64,000 nt of DNA from Rubrobacter indicoceani (GCF_003568865.1 NZ_CP031115.1:2356001-2420000), one strand, 5' to 3'; counted from the stretch's first letter, positions 9,192 through 19,777 are shown. Numbers and translations are program-made. Notes: a model not told the origin generated them from the letters alone.

Positions 9192-9500
9192 CTAGTCCAG
9201 CCCTTCGAGCGCGAGGGTCATCTCCGCGACCATCCCGTCGTGGCCGTGCTTTCCGGCCTGGGCTATCCCCCGCCCGAACGCGTCCCGGGCCTCTTCTTCG
9301 CGCCCGAGCCCGGCGAGCGTCTCCCCGAGCCGGAGGTAGGCGTTGCCTTCGTCGTCGTTGCTGGCGACGTATTTCTCGAGGGTTCGGGCCTCGTCCTCTT
9401 TTCTGCCCGCCTTTCCGTACTCGTTTGCAAGGGCGAGCAGCCCGGTCGCGTTGGTCGGGTCGTCTTCGAGCATCTTCTCGAAGTAGGCTATCCTGTCCAA
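9192..9500 (-). CDS. Tetratricopeptide repeat protein
   Basis: A 102-residue protein made almost entirely of TPR helices. LLALANEYGKAGRKEDEARTL, then AYLRLGETLAGLGREEEARD, show the A/G/Y/A spacing of about three repeats. It has no signal peptide or enzymatic domain, so it is probably a small cytosolic scaffold. It is upstream of, and divergent from, the trans-sulfuration gene at 9555, and it ends about 280 bases before sucA on the same strand. The start codon at 9500 reads ATG in MDRIAYFEKML. Confidence 0.75.
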   Translation of the reverse strand: MDRIAYFEKMLEDDPTNATGLLALANEYGKAGRKEDEARTLEKYVASNDDEGNAYLRLGETLAGLGREEEARDAFGRGIAQAGKHGHDGMVAEMTLALEGLD

Positions 9501-9554
9501 TCCCTACCCCTTTCCGTGATGAAAGCGTGCTGTTGCAGGGTTAGTATAAGGTCC

Positions 9555-10817
9555 ATGAACGAGGCTAACGGCACGCAACAGAGGCGGCACACGGAGAAAC
9601 GACACTTCGACACGCTCGCGGTGCACGGCGGCGAGCTTAGAGCCGGGGCGAAAGTGCCGGGTGAGAAAGGCCGGGGTGGGGACTTCTACCCTATGTCCAC
9701 GCCGATTCACGCCTCGACCACGTTCTCTCACTCGGACGCCGAGACCGCCGACCGGGTACTCGGCGGCGAGGAGCCGGGCTTCGGTTACGCCCGGTGGGGC
9801 AACCCGACCGTCGTTGCGCTCGAAGGCGCGCTCACGGAGCTTGAGTGTCCTTCGGGCAACGGCCGCGCCCTGGCCGTTTCGTCGGGGATGAGCGCCATCC
9901 ACGCCGCGCTCACGGCGGCGGAGCTTACAAGCGGCTCGACCGTGCTGGTCGCCGAGCAGGTCTACGGCTCGACGATCACGCTTCTTCTTCAGGTCTTTGC
10001 CCCGATGGACGTGCAGGTGCGTTTCTTTGACGCCACCGATTTGGGCGACCTGGAGAAGAAAGTCATCTCCCTCGGGCCGCGAGCGGTGGTCGTCGAGACG
10101 ATCTCGAACCCGCTTCTGCGCGTCGCAGACATCCCGGCGATGGCGAGGATCACAGAGGCGCACGGCGCGGCCCTTATAGTAGACAATACTTTCGGCACGC
10201 CGTACCTGCAGCGTCCCCTTGAGTTCGGGGCGGACATCGTGGTTCACTCGGCAACGAAGTACATAGCCGGACACGGCGACCTGACGGCGGGCGTGGTCGC
10301 TGCGGCGGCCCCGTACGACGCGGCTCTGGAGCAGATCCGGAAGACCGTCGGCTACGTCATGGACCCGTTCGGGGCGTGGCTCACCCTGCGCGGCCTTAAG
10401 ACCCTGCCGCTCAGGATGTCGCGGCAGTGCGAGAACGCCCGCAAGGTCGCAGGGGTTCTTCTGGAGCATCCGGCGGTCGCGGCGGTGAATCATCCCTCGC
10501 TCGCCGGTCACCCGGACGGGGAGATCACGGCCAGGGTTCTCTCCGACACGGGCGGCCTCGTCTCCTTTGAGCTTTCGGACGGAGCCCGCGGGACGGCGTT
10601 CCGCTTTCTGAACGCGCTGGAGCTGTGCGTCCGCGCGCCGTCGCTCGGCGACATCTACACCATCGCAACCCACCCGGCGACCGCCTCACATCGCGAGCTC
10701 CCGCCGTCGCGGCGCGAAAAGCTCGGGGTTACGGAGGGTCTGATCCGCCTCTCGACCGGCATCGAACACCACGCCGACATAACGGGCGACCTGACGCGCG
10801 CCCTCGACGCTCTGTAG
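9555..10817 (+). CDS. PLP-dependent trans-sulfuration enzyme (Cys/Met metabolism family)
   Basis: A 420-residue fold-type I PLP enzyme. FDTLAVHGGE and PIHASTTF are family N-terminal blocks; GYARWGNPT, SSGMSAI, VDNTFGTPYLQRP and the PLP lysine in HSATKYIAGHGD are all present, and TGIEHHADITGDL ends the protein. The family includes cystathionine gamma-synthase and lyase, O-acetylhomoserine sulfhydrylase and methionine gamma-lyase; sequence reading alone does not choose. TAGTAT at 9542-9547 ends 7 bases before the ATG with no ribosome site, suggesting a leaderless mRNA. A weak GGAGGCGCC-TTTTT hairpin follows the stop. Confidence 0.9.
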   Translation: MNEANGTQQRRHTEKRHFDTLAVHGGELRAGAKVPGEKGRGGDFYPMSTPIHASTTFSHSDAETADRVLGGEEPGFGYARWGNPTVVALEGALTELECPSGNGRALAVSSGMSAIHAALTAAELTSGSTVLVAEQVYGSTITLLLQVFAPMDVQVRFFDATDLGDLEKKVISLGPRAVVVETISNPLLRVADIPAMARITEAHGAALIVDNTFGTPYLQRPLEFGADIVVHSATKYIAGHGDLTAGVVAAAAPYDAALEQIRKTVGYVMDPFGAWLTLRGLKTLPLRMSRQCENARKVAGVLLEHPAVAAVNHPSLAGHPDGEITARVLSDTGGLVSFELSDGARGTAFRFLNALELCVRAPSLGDIYTIATHPATASHRELPPSRREKLGVTEGLIRLSTGIEHHADITGDLTRALDAL

Positions 10818-10935
10818 CCGGAGGCGCCTTTTTACCTGCCCGACAGGGTATAGAAATCATCCGCTGCGGTGGCGGGAATCTGGCGTAGCTGAGAGAGTGA
10901 CGGGCGACGTAGCCCGCAAACCCGGAGGTTTCCCC

Positions 10936-11877
10936 GTGGCGCACACGCATTATTTCGACCCGGACACGGTTCACTACCGCTGGAGCAGAAACTACAGGCC
11001 GGAGCTGACGATCTCGAGCGGCGACACCGTCGTGTTCGAGACGCGGGAGGTCTCGGACGGCCAGATAGGGCCGGGCTCCGACGCAAGCGCGCTCGACCTC
11101 TTTGACTGGGACCGCATCTACCCTCTGTGCGGCCCCGTCGCCATAGAAGGGGCCGAGCCGGGCGATATCCTTGAAGTCGAGATGCTCGACCTTCAGACCC
11201 GGGGCTGGGGCTGGACCGCCGTAATACCCGGTACGGGCCTTCTGCCGGAAGATTTCCCCGAGGCTCATCTGAGGGTCTTTGACCTGACAAACGGCGACTA
11301 CACGATGTTCCGGGACGACATCAGGATCCCCATCGAACCGTTCTTCGGCACGATGGGCGTCTGCCACGCCGGGGATGAGGAGCTTCCCGTGATGCCACCC
11401 GGCCCGTTCGGCGGTAACCTCGACACCCGACACCTCACGAAAGGGAGCATCCTCCGGCTTCCGGTACAGATGGCGGGCGCGCTGTTCTCCTGCGGCGACG
11501 CCCACGCCGCTCAGGGCGACGGCGAGGTCTGCGTAACCGGAATAGAATGCCCGATGTTCGCCGCGCTCCGCTTCAACCTCGTAAAAACGGGCGGGCAGTC
11601 GATCCCCGCGCCGCAGTTCATGGTCCCGGGCTCGCTTGTAAAACCCGAGGTAGAGGCCGGCGGCTGGTACGCGACGATGGGCGTGAACACCGACTTGATG
11701 GAGGCATCAAGGGACGCCGTAAGGGCTATGATCTCCCACCTCACGGAGACCTACGATATGTCCCCGGAAGACGCATACCTCCTGTCGAGCCTCGTCGTGG
11801 ACCTGAAGATAAGCGAGGTCGTGGACGCCCCGAACTGGATCGTCTCGGCGTACCTGCCCCTGGCTATTTTCCGCTAG
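10936..11877 (+). CDS. Acetamidase/formamidase family protein
   Basis: A 313-residue FmdA/AmdA-type amidohydrolase that would release ammonia from formamide or acetamide. Typical segments are DPDTVHYRWSRN near the N terminus, GPVAIEGAEPGDILEVEM, PFFGTMGVCHA, PPGPFGGNLDTR, FSCGDAHAAQGDGEVCVTG and the C-terminal DAYLLSSLVVDLKISEVVD. GGAGG at 10924-10928 is 7 bases before the GTG at 10936, which I prefer to the GTG at 10897. A TATAGAAAT box near 10850 could be its -10. It converges on the gene at 11925 with a 47-base gap. Confidence 0.88.
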   Translation: MAHTHYFDPDTVHYRWSRNYRPELTISSGDTVVFETREVSDGQIGPGSDASALDLFDWDRIYPLCGPVAIEGAEPGDILEVEMLDLQTRGWGWTAVIPGTGLLPEDFPEAHLRVFDLTNGDYTMFRDDIRIPIEPFFGTMGVCHAGDEELPVMPPGPFGGNLDTRHLTKGSILRLPVQMAGALFSCGDAHAAQGDGEVCVTGIECPMFAALRFNLVKTGGQSIPAPQFMVPGSLVKPEVEAGGWYATMGVNTDLMEASRDAVRAMISHLTETYDMSPEDAYLLSSLVVDLKISEVVDAPNWIVSAYLPLAIFR

Positions 11878-11924
11878 AACCGCCGGGATGGACGTTCGAC
11901 GCCCGGGCTGACCGGGTCTGACCT

Positions 11925-13970
11925 TCAGGCCGTGAGTTGCCCGAGCATCTCGTCCGCGTCGGTGGTCGGCTGCTGGCAGACGTAGCCTTCGCAGATGTAC
12001 GCCGTCGCCCGGCCTCCCCTGAGCGGACGATTTTCAAGGAGCGGCACGAGCTTCGAGGCCTCTTCGGGGTCTTCCCCGGCGAGGGCGAAGACGCTGTTCG
12101 GGAGGTACACGGAGTACGCCGCCCGGCGCAGCCTCTCCGCGTCCTCTCCGCCCCCGACTATAACGACCTCGCGGGGGCTTGCGAGGTGGAAGTCAAGAGC
12201 GGCGAGGGCGCGCCCGAAGGCCGCCGGGAGCTGCTCCATCGCGCCGCTTACGCCTTCAAGGACCGCCTCGCCGCGCTCGCGGTAATCCGCGCGGCTGGTC
12301 AGCAGCGCGAGGCGCAGCAGAACCTCGGCGGCGACGGAGTTGCCCGAGGGGGTCGCGCTGTCGTAGAAGTCTCTCGGGCGGGTTATAAGCTCTTCGTGGC
12401 CCTCCGGGGTGTCGAAGAAGGCGTTCAGGTCCTTATCCCAGAACAGCCCGTTCATCGCGTCGGCGAGGGCGACGGCTTCGTTCAGCCAGCGCACGTCGCC
12501 GTCGGCCTCAAAGAGCGCGAGCAGCCCGTCGGCGACCATCGCGTAATCTTCTAGGTAGCCGGAGATTCTCGCCTCGCCGTCTTTGTAGGAGCGCAGCAGC
12601 GTCACGTCGGATTTCATCTTCTCGACGAGAAAGGTCGCGTTCCGGCGGGCGGCTTCAAGGTAATCCGACCGTCCGGTTACGGCGGCGAGCAGCGCGACGG
12701 AGCGGAGCATCAGACCGTTCCACGCGGCAAGGGTCTTATCGTCGAGTCCGGGCCGGACGCGACGCTCGCGGACGATCAGCAGTTTCTCTTTTGCGGAGCC
12801 GAGCCGCAAGTCAAGGTCTTCTTCGGAGATGCCGAGCGTCGCGGCGACCTCGGGCCTGCCGCGCTTGACGTTGAGTATGTTCCTGCCTTCGAAGTTGCCG
12901 CGCTCGGTTACGTTGTAGTACGCGACGGCGGCTTCGAGTTCGTCGGGGTCGAGCGCCTCGGTAAGCTCGCGGAGATCCCAGACGTAGAACTTCCCCTCCA
13001 CGCCCTCGGAGTCGGCGTCTTCGGCGGAGTAGAAGCCGCCCGTCCCGGAGTCCGTGAGGTCGCGCAGCACGTAATCGGTCGTCTCCTGCGCCACGCGGAG
13101 GTAGTTCTTGTTTTTCGTCAGCTGATATGCCTCGGTGTAGAGGCGGGTCAGCAGGGCGTTGTCGTAGAGCATCTTCTCGAAGTGCGGGACAAGCCATCGG
13201 GCATCGACGGCGTACCGGGCGAAACCACCGCCGAGGTGGTCGTAGATGCCGCCCGAAGCCATTTTCTGCAGCGTTACCTCCGCCGCCGCAAGCGAGTCCG
13301 CGTCGCCCGTTCTTGCGTGATGGCGCAGCAGCACCTCGACGTTCATCGCCTGCGGGAACTTCGGTGCGTCCCCGAAACCACCGTTCACCCGGTCGGTGTT
13401 CCCGGTCAGGGCGCTCGCCGCCGCGTCGAGGATGGACCGGTTCAGCGCGGTCTTCGGAAGCTGTCCGCTCGTTGAAGCTTCAAGAAACTCGCGGACTTTG
13501 TCCGCGCTCTCGAGCACTTCATCCCGGCGGTTTTCGTAGGCGTCTGCAAGAGTCGTGAGAAGCTGCGTAAACGACGGCAGACCCTGGCGCGGGGTCGGGG
13601 GAAAGTACGTCCCGGCGTAGAACGGCGCGCCTTCGGGGGTGAGAAAGACCGTCATGGGCCAACCGCCCGAGCGCGTCATAGCCTGCAGGGCGGACATGTA
13701 GATAGAGTCTATGTCCGGGCGTTCCTCACGGTCCACCTTTATGTTTATAAAATGCCGGTTCATTACGTCGGCGGTCGCATCGTCCTCAAAGGATTCGCGC
13801 TCCATTACGTGGCACCAGTGGCAGGAGGAGTAGCCGACGGAGAGCAGGATGGGCTTGCCCTCGGCCTTTGACTTTGCAAGGGCTTCCTCGCCCCAGGGGT
13901 ACCAGTCAACGGGATTGTTCCTGTGCTGCAGAAGGTACGGGCTGGTCTCGTCGGCGAGGCGGTTCGGCAT
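11925..13970 (-). CDS. DUF255 thioredoxin-domain protein (YyaL/SSP411 family)
   Basis: A 681-residue cytosolic protein. The N-terminal thioredoxin-like domain carries [16 protein letters not shown] with a CxxC pair and the [16 protein letters not shown] signature. The rest is an alpha/alpha toroid resembling N-acylglucosamine epimerases, seen in [13 protein letters not shown] and the [13 protein letters not shown] block. Length and domain order match full-length family members. The biochemical role is not established; redox or sugar-related functions are suggested for the family. It is a single gene, convergent with the acetamidase and divergent from the small gene at 14140. Confidence 0.88.
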   Translation of the reverse strand: MPNRLADETSPYLLQHRNNPVDWYPWGEEALAKSKAEGKPILLSVGYSSCHWCHVMERESFEDDATADVMNRHFINIKVDREERPDIDSIYMSALQAMTRSGGWPMTVFLTPEGAPFYAGTYFPPTPRQGLPSFTQLLTTLADAYENRRDEVLESADKVREFLEASTSGQLPKTALNRSILDAAASALTGNTDRVNGGFGDAPKFPQAMNVEVLLRHHARTGDADSLAAAEVTLQKMASGGIYDHLGGGFARYAVDARWLVPHFEKMLYDNALLTRLYTEAYQLTKNKNYLRVAQETTDYVLRDLTDSGTGGFYSAEDADSEGVEGKFYVWDLRELTEALDPDELEAAVAYYNVTERGNFEGRNILNVKRGRPEVAATLGISEEDLDLRLGSAKEKLLIVRERRVRPGLDDKTLAAWNGLMLRSVALLAAVTGRSDYLEAARRNATFLVEKMKSDVTLLRSYKDGEARISGYLEDYAMVADGLLALFEADGDVRWLNEAVALADAMNGLFWDKDLNAFFDTPEGHEELITRPRDFYDSATPSGNSVAAEVLLRLALLTSRADYRERGEAVLEGVSGAMEQLPAAFGRALAALDFHLASPREVVIVGGGEDAERLRRAAYSVYLPNSVFALAGEDPEEASKLVPLLENRPLRGGRATAYICEGYVCQQPTTDADEMLGQLTA

Positions 13971-14139
13971 GTGTTTTCGATCCTTCCGTGCCGTTGCGGG
14001 GTTCCGTCTGGGGTTGAAGGTAGCATATCCACGGCGCGGGGCCGAATTACGTGGCTTCTCTCACGCTTGCCGCCAGACCTCGTTTAGCCGCCGGACAAGC
14101 CGGGGAATGGGGCTCTGTACCCCACGAAAGGATGCGACC

Positions 14140-14304
14140 GTGACGGACCCGGCGAAATACTCCAAAGAGGAACGCGAGGAAGGAAGCCTGGAGCAGGAAG
14201 CCAGCAAGAAGCTGGAGGAGAACTTAAAAGAAGACTCCGAAACCGACAAGCCCAAAGGGCCCGAAGAGGCCAAGCGGCAGAAGGGCGAGGAAGACCCGTA
14301 CTAG
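14140..14304 (+). CDS. Small highly charged protein of unknown function
   Basis: A 54-residue hydrophilic protein beginning (GTG)TDPAKYSKEEREEGSLEQ, dominated by Glu, Lys, Asp and Ser with no hydrophobic core, so it is probably disordered. AAAGGA lies about 8 bases before the GTG. Short charged proteins of this kind are often stress- or desiccation-related, but nothing here proves that. It converges on the sortase gene with a 49-base gap. Confidence 0.6.
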   Translation: MTDPAKYSKEEREEGSLEQEASKKLEENLKEDSETDKPKGPEEAKRQKGEEDPY

Positions 14305-14353
14305 GCGTTCCCTGTTGTCCGGCGCGGCAGGTCAGCCCTTTCCATCCTCTGTT

Positions 14354-15178
14354 CTAGACCCTGTCGGCGCGGATTATCAGGCGTTTTTCGAAGGTCGGGA
14401 CAGGGGTGCAGGTCTGGAGGGTGACCATATCCCGCCCCCGGAAACGGCCCGTGACCCACGAGTCGGTCGGGTCTACGGTGAACTTCTCGGTTACACGGTA
14501 GGTAAACTCCTCTCCGCCCGGACGAAATACGACTATCCTGTCGCCTTTACGGAGCTTGTCGAGGTTGTAGAAAAGAAGCCGGCTCCCGGTCTGCGGGTAG
14601 CCTATGCGGTGCGCGGCGAGGTAGGTGTTGCGCTCCGGCGTCTCTGACCACGGCAGCGAGGTTTCGGGCGCGTGGGTTACGCCCCGGTCAAGGTAATACG
14701 GGCTGTCGTCCGGCCAGACGGGGGCGTTTCTGATGCCGATGGCGTCTATTGTGAGGCCGAGTATCGCCCCGTCCGGCAACGGGCCGTAGTCCCGCAAGCC
14801 GTCGGCGGCGGCGATCTCATCCGGCTCGGCGGCGGGCCAGTTTGCAGGCTCGTCAGGGAGCGGCGACTGCGCGACGGAGGCCGTGGTCGGTTCGGGCGGC
14901 GGCTCTTCCGGCGGTTCGGGGTCGCCGGGGAGGGCGATGGAGGAGGCTCCGGTGTCTCCGGCGGGGCTTGGTTCTCTAAGGACGCTTACCGGCTCGGGCT
15001 CCCGCAACTCAAGCGGGGAGAAGGTCGGCTCGTCCGTCTGCCCGGCGGCGGATACGGGCTCCTCCGGGCCGCCGAGGACAAAGACCCCGTAGAGCAGCAC
15101 CCCCACCCCGAAGGCCAGAGCAAGACCGAACCCGACCATCCCCGCCCGGAGCAGGGGATCGCCCGGCAACCGGGACAC
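14354..15178 (-). CDS. Class E sortase
   Basis: A 274-residue sortase with one N-terminal membrane span (MVGFGLALAFGVGVLLYGVF, residues about 14-34), a Pro/Glu-rich linker of about 100 residues, and the sortase barrel. The catalytic triad is visible: His190 in AAHRIGY, Cys257 in LQTCTP and Arg266 in KRLIIRA. The TLQTC context is typical of actinobacterial class E enzymes, which attach surface proteins to peptidoglycan or build pili. The GTG at 15178 is 4 bases after the stop of the upstream gene, with AAGGA across that stop, so translation is coupled to the surface protein at 15183. Confidence 0.88.
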   Translation of the reverse strand: MSRLPGDPLLRAGMVGFGLALAFGVGVLLYGVFVLGGPEEPVSAAGQTDEPTFSPLELREPEPVSVLREPSPAGDTGASSIALPGDPEPPEEPPPEPTTASVAQSPLPDEPANWPAAEPDEIAAADGLRDYGPLPDGAILGLTIDAIGIRNAPVWPDDSPYYLDRGVTHAPETSLPWSETPERNTYLAAHRIGYPQTGSRLLFYNLDKLRKGDRIVVFRPGGEEFTYRVTEKFTVDPTDSWVTGRFRGRDMVTLQTCTPVPTFEKRLIIRADRV

Positions 15179-15182
15179 CGGC

Positions 15183-15938
15183 CTATCCTTCGCCGCCCGA
15201 ACCGGGGCGGCGTGTGATCCAAACCATCCCCGCAAGGCCGGAGAGGGCGATCGCGGCCCCGACCGGGACCGCCACCGAAGCCGCCGGAGAAGCCTCCACG
15301 AACCCGCCGGTGTTGCTGAGGACTTCGTTTGTGCCGGTTCCGGCAACCATGTCATCGGGCGCGGTGTTGTTTACCGACTCTTCGGTTTCCGTACTTTTGT
15401 TGTCCCTGTCCTTATCGCCCTCCGTAGCCTCGGGGGGTTTTTCTCCGCCGCCAACGACGTTTCCGTCGCCCTGTACACAGTTCTGGACGGCGTCAATGGT
15501 GGCGTTGTTTTTCGCCGCGACCGCTGCAATGGCCGCGTCTCCGCTGGCCACCGCGTCTCCGGCGACCACGTTGTTGTACTGGTTGACGATCTGGATGCAG
15601 TTCTGCACGTTTTTCGCGGCGGTTCGGGTGTTTTCACCGGTTTCCTCAGCCGAGACTCCGGTGACGTTGCCGTTGCCCTGGACGCAGTTCTGGACGGCTG
15701 CCAGCGAGGCATTGTTCTCCGCCGCAACCATCGCCGTCGCTTCTTCGCCCGAAGCTCTTGCGTTACCGGCGACTGCGTTCTGGTACTGGTTGATGATCTG
15801 GGTGCAGTACTGACTGCTCGCCGAAGAGTTATCCTGGCCTACAGCCCCGGTGGGATACGATGCCATCAGCAGAACTGAGAGTAAAGCTCCGAAGAATCCA
15901 TACCTCGCATAACCCGACAGCATTTTCATACCTCTCAT
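15183..15938 (-). CDS. Exported two-repeat surface protein with LSNTGG sorting signal
   Basis: A 251-residue protein. A signal peptide ([20 protein letters not shown] then AVGQ) is followed by two copies of a 44-50-residue unit, residues 44-92 and 112-161. Each has a C-x39-C pair and the frame NQYxNxVxGxAxASG...[18 protein letters not shown]. A Glu/Asp/Lys/Asn linker follows, then LSNTGG at 207-212, a hydrophobic span ([20 protein letters not shown]) and a basic tail: a complete cell-wall sorting signal. AGGAGG lies 5 bases before the ATG at 15938. The coupled sortase gene downstream makes this its likely substrate. The same unit recurs in the protein at 19213. Confidence 0.8.
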   Translation of the reverse strand: MRGMKMLSGYARYGFFGALLSVLLMASYPTGAVGQDNSSASSQYCTQIINQYQNAVAGNARASGEEATAMVAAENNASLAAVQNCVQGNGNVTGVSAEETGENTRTAAKNVQNCIQIVNQYNNVVAGDAVASGDAAIAAVAAKNNATIDAVQNCVQGDGNVVGGGEKPPEATEGDKDRDNKSTETEESVNNTAPDDMVAGTGTNEVLSNTGGFVEASPAASVAVPVGAAIALSGLAGMVWITRRPGSGGEG

Positions 15939-16359
15939 CCGGACCTCCTCTACCCCGTCGCCCAAGCCTCCGAAGCCGTCGGGCCTCCCCCTGCTGCCAG
16001 CCCGCTTGAGGGTTTGCCGCTCGTCTTGCATGGCTTGCTTTCGCTGGGCGGCATCATACAGCCTTACGGCGTACCGTGCCAGGGCGATTTATGGCGACTT
16101 CGGTTGTCTTCGCGCCCTTTCAGAGCGGCTTAGGGTCGCCGGAAGTAAGAGTTATTGCAGCGCACGGCGGATAGCGTGTAAAGGTTCACGCAGGATACGA
16201 GCGACCCGAATCCAGCATGTTAGAACCCACTCTATGCAGGGAACACATAGTAAAGATAATAGAAATTCTGGAAGGTCGGAATTCGGTCAGATGAGAGCAG
16301 CGGAGAAACGTTTCCCGGTTTCGGTTTCGGAGATTCTGGAGGAGACAGAAGGAGAAGAG
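15939..16359. other. 421-base divergent intergenic region
   Basis: This lies between the surface-protein gene (minus) and the acyl-CoA synthetase/GNAT gene (plus). It is more AT-rich near 16220-16290, where a GATAAT box at about 16253-16258 could be a -10 for the plus gene, and TATGAT near 16050 could serve the minus gene. I see no convincing -35, tRNA or recognisable riboswitch. Confidence 0.4.
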
Positions 16360-19104
16360 ATGAAGCGTTTCGAGAGTGGCGACCCCGCGCACGACATACT
16401 CGGCTACGAGCGTCAGCAGCTCGACGCCATCTTCAAGCCGGAGAACGTCGCGCTCATCGGGGCTACGGAGCGGGCCGGGAGCGTCGGGCGAACCATTATG
16501 TGGAACCTCGTCTCGAACCCGTTCGGCGGGACGGTCTTTCCGGTCAACCCGAAGAGGTCGAACGTGCTTGGGATCAAGACTTACCAGAGCGTCGGGGAGA
16601 TTCCGGCCCAGGTAGACCTCGCCATCATCGTCTCGCCCGCGTCGTCGGTGCCGGGGATAATCCGCGAGTGCGTCGAGGCCGGGGTGCGCGGCGCGGTCGT
16701 TATCTCGGCCGGTTTCAAGGAGACCGGCGAAGAGGGCGCGAGGCTGGAGGCCGAGACGCTTGAGGAAGCCCGCAAGGGACGGATGAGGATCATCGGCCCC
16801 AACTGCCTCGGGGTGATGAACCCGCTGGGCGGCCTGAACGCAACGTTCGCCGGGTCCATGGCGCGTCCGGGGAACGTTGCGTTCCTCAGCCAGAGCGGCG
16901 CGCTCCTGACGGCCATCCTCGACCGTTCGTTCCGGGAGAACGTCGGGTTCTCCTCCATCGCCAGCGTCGGGAGCATGCTGGACGTTGACTGGGGCGACCT
17001 GATCTACTACCTCGGAGACGACCCGAAGACGCAGTCCATCGTCGTCTACATGGAGTCCATCGGGAACGCGAGGTCTTTTCTCTCCGCGGCGCGTGAGGTC
17101 GCGCTGACAAAGCCGATAATCGTTATAAAGCCGGGCCGGACCGAGGCGGCGAGCAAGGCGGCGGCGAGCCACACGGGTTCGCTCACCGGCTCCGACGAGG
17201 TGCTGGACGCGGCGTTCAGGCGCAGCGGCGTGCTGCGCGTCGACTCTATCTCGGAACTCTTCAACATGGCCGAGACCCTGAGCAAGCAGCCGCGCCCGAG
17301 GGGCCCGCGCCTGACGGTCGTCACGAACGCCGGCGGGCCGGGGGTTCTTGCTACGGACGCGCTCATCACGGGCGGCGGCGAGCTTACCGAGATATCCCCG
17401 GAGGCTATGGAGAACCTCAACGAGATACTCCCCGCGCCGTGGAGCCACAACAACCCCATAGACATCCTCGGGGACGCAGACCCGGTGCGCTACGCGAAGG
17501 CGCTCGAAAAAGCCGCCGACGACAGGGAGAGCGACGGTCTGCTCGTTATCCTTACGCCGCAGGATATGACCGACCCGACCGAGACGGCGAAGGCGCTTGT
17601 GCCGTACGCCAAGTCCACGAAAAAGCCCGTTCTCGCGAGCTGGATGGGCGGTCCGGAGGTTGCAGGCGGTGTCTCGATCCTCAACGGGGCGGGCATCCCG
17701 ACCTTTGACTACCCGGACACGGCGGCACAGGCTTTCAACAACATGTGGCGCTACAACTACAACCTGCGCGGCATCTACGAAACGCCCGAGCTCGCCGACG
17801 ACGGCACGATAGACCGCGAGCGGGCAGGGGAGATAGTCTCCGGCGTGCGGGAATCGGGGCGCACCATCTTCACCGAGTACGAGTCAAAGGAGCTGCTCTC
17901 GGCCTACGGCATCCCGACCGTTGAGACGCGAATCGCAACCTCCGAGGACGGGGCGGTCGGGGCCGCCGGGGACATCGGTTATCCGGTGGTCATGAAGATC
18001 CACTCCGAGACCATCACCCACAAGACCGACGTCGGCGGCGTCAGGTTGAACCTGAAGGACGAGGCCGCCGTGCGGGAGGCCTACACGGCGATGGAACGGC
18101 GCATCCTGGACGAGTTCTCGGCGGAGGACTTCCTCGGCGTAACGGTGCAGCCGATGGTCGACCTCTCCGGCTACGAGGTGATAATCGGGAGCAGCGTGGA
18201 CCCGCAGTTCGGGCCGGTCCTGCTCTTCGGCTCGGGCGGCTCGCTGGTCGAGGTGTACCGGGACCGCGCGCTGGCCCTGCCGCCGCTCACGACGACGCTC
18301 GCCCGGCGGATGATGGAGCGCACGAAGATTGTGGAAGCCTTCGCGGGCGTTCGCGGGCGCGACCCGGTGGACATCGCGGCGGTAGAGAAGCTGCTCGTGA
18401 AGTTCTCGCAGCTCGTGGTGGAGCAGCCCTGGATCTCGGAGCTTGACATCAACCCGCTTCTCGCCTCGCCCGAGCGGCTCCTCGCCCTCGATGCCCGCGT
18501 GGTCCTGCACCCGCCGGAGACCGAGGAGCGCGACCTTCCGCGGCCGGCGATTCGTCCGTACCCGACGCAGTACGTAACCCACGAAAAGCTACCGGGCGGG
18601 GAGGAGATCACCGTCCGGCCCATCCGCCCCGAAGACGAGCCGAAGATGGTCGAGTTCCATGAAACCCTCTCGGACCAGAGCGTTTACCTGCGTTACTTCC
18701 ACATGATGCGCCTGGACCAGAGAACGGCTCACGACCGACTCACGCGCATCTGCTTTATAGACTACGACCGCGAGATGGCCCTTGTCGCCGAACGCAGAAA
18801 CCCCGAGACCGGAGAGACGGAGATCATGGGCGTAGGACGCCTTTCAAGGCATGGTCTGCACACCGGAGAGGCGGAGTTCTCCGTCCTTATAGCGGACCCG
18901 TTCCAGAGAAAGGGACTCGGTACGCTTCTGCTCGCAAGGCTCCTCGACGTCGGAAAAGCCGAGGGTCTGAACCACATCAAGGCCGAGATCCTCATGGACA
19001 ACCGCCCGATGCAGAAGATCAGCAGAAACTGCGGCTTCTCACTCAGGCGAGACACCGAAGAGATGGTGGTGAAGGCCGACCTCGACCTTCTGAAGACCGC
19101 CTGA
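16360..19104 (+). CDS. NDP-forming acyl-CoA synthetase fused to GNAT acetyltransferase (Pat/PatZ-like)
   Basis: A 914-residue fusion. Residues about 20-470 are the CoA-binding and ligase alpha domains ([28 protein letters not shown], with a candidate phospho-histidine near residue 271). An ATP-grasp beta region follows ([20 protein letters not shown]). The last about 170 residues are a GNAT domain with the acetyl-CoA loop [11 protein letters not shown]. The order matches E. coli PatZ (YfiQ), a protein lysine acetyltransferase; because His is kept in SHTGS, real ligase activity is also possible. The ATG at 16360 follows AAGGAGAAGAG; an upstream ATG at 16291 lacks a ribosome site. A strong terminator follows. 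Confidence 0.9.
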   Translation: MKRFESGDPAHDILGYERQQLDAIFKPENVALIGATERAGSVGRTIMWNLVSNPFGGTVFPVNPKRSNVLGIKTYQSVGEIPAQVDLAIIVSPASSVPGIIRECVEAGVRGAVVISAGFKETGEEGARLEAETLEEARKGRMRIIGPNCLGVMNPLGGLNATFAGSMARPGNVAFLSQSGALLTAILDRSFRENVGFSSIASVGSMLDVDWGDLIYYLGDDPKTQSIVVYMESIGNARSFLSAAREVALTKPIIVIKPGRTEAASKAAASHTGSLTGSDEVLDAAFRRSGVLRVDSISELFNMAETLSKQPRPRGPRLTVVTNAGGPGVLATDALITGGGELTEISPEAMENLNEILPAPWSHNNPIDILGDADPVRYAKALEKAADDRESDGLLVILTPQDMTDPTETAKALVPYAKSTKKPVLASWMGGPEVAGGVSILNGAGIPTFDYPDTAAQAFNNMWRYNYNLRGIYETPELADDGTIDRERAGEIVSGVRESGRTIFTEYESKELLSAYGIPTVETRIATSEDGAVGAAGDIGYPVVMKIHSETITHKTDVGGVRLNLKDEAAVREAYTAMERRILDEFSAEDFLGVTVQPMVDLSGYEVIIGSSVDPQFGPVLLFGSGGSLVEVYRDRALALPPLTTTLARRMMERTKIVEAFAGVRGRDPVDIAAVEKLLVKFSQLVVEQPWISELDINPLLASPERLLALDARVVLHPPETEERDLPRPAIRPYPTQYVTHEKLPGGEEITVRPIRPEDEPKMVEFHETLSDQSVYLRYFHMMRLDQRTAHDRLTRICFIDYDREMALVAERRNPETGETEIMGVGRLSRHGLHTGEAEFSVLIADPFQRKGLGTLLLARLLDVGKAEGLNHIKAEILMDNRPMQKISRNCGFSLRRDTEEMVVKADLDLLKTA

Positions 19105-19134
19105 AAACAGGCCCGGGCGTACGCACGAAACGCG

Positions 19135-19173
19135 AGAAGAGGCCGTCCCCCGACCGGGGGGACGGCCTCTTCT
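19135..19173. terminator. Strong 17-bp hairpin, bidirectional terminator
   Basis: AGAAGAGGCCGTCCCCC at 19135-19151 pairs perfectly with GGGGGACGGCCTCTTCT at 19157-19173 around a 5-base loop. It lies between convergent genes ending at 19104 (plus) and 19213 (minus), so it can end both transcripts. Confidence 0.85.
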
Positions 19174-19212
19174 CCTGCTTCGCTGACCGGGTTTATCCGG
19201 TCCGGTTAGTCG

Positions 19213-19512
19213 CTAGTGGAAAAACCAGTAGTAGAACCCGCCACCGGACTGAACTCCAATCTGGACCGCCTGTATGTAGGCGGAGTTGGTCGCCCTGGAG
19301 ACCGCAATGGAGCCCTCGCCCGAAGCGGTGGCGTCACCCGAAGTAACGGTGTTGATCTGCGTGATGGTCTGCGTCTGCACCTGGGTGTTGGTGCTGTTGT
19401 TGTTGAAGGAGTCGTTGATGCTGTTGTCGGTCACCGAGTGGGCCATCGCCGGGCTCGCCGCAAGAGCGAGCATCGTGGCCGCCGAGGCAGCAGCTATAGT
19501 CAGCTTCTTCAT
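19213..19512 (-). CDS. Small exported protein with one copy of the ASG/AVQ repeat unit
   Basis: A 99-residue protein with a clean Sec signal peptide (MKKLTIAAASAATMLALAAS then AMAHS). After an Asn/Ser/Thr/Gln-rich stretch it has one unit, residues about 48-91: TITQINTVTSGDATASGEGS followed by AVSRATNSAYIQAVQIGVQ. This aligns with both units of the protein at 15183 but lacks their cysteines. The C terminus is strikingly aromatic (GFYYWFFH) and there is no sorting signal, so it may be released or bind the anchored relative. GAAGGG precedes the ATG at 19512. Confidence 0.75.
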   Translation of the reverse strand: MKKLTIAAASAATMLALAASPAMAHSVTDNSINDSFNNNSTNTQVQTQTITQINTVTSGDATASGEGSIAVSRATNSAYIQAVQIGVQSGGGFYYWFFH

Positions 19513-19777
19513 GTGTTTCCCTTCTCTGAAGCTTCTGTGCAAAAACCGGTCGAGTACTTCCCTGAAATAACGATCTCCTGAGGCAAAGCTCCTTTCTATC
19601 TTTCGCCTGCTGTTCCTGCCGGGGTCAGCGGGGTATTGGATCACCGCTTCCCGGTATTCCCTGCGGGGCGTCTTCGCGTAGCGTCCATCTGTGAGGCGCC
19701 CGTATGTGGGGGTGTTTGGATCTCCGCCCCCGAAGGAAGAGATACTTCGACGTGAAAGCCAGTCGGAAAGAGAAAAC

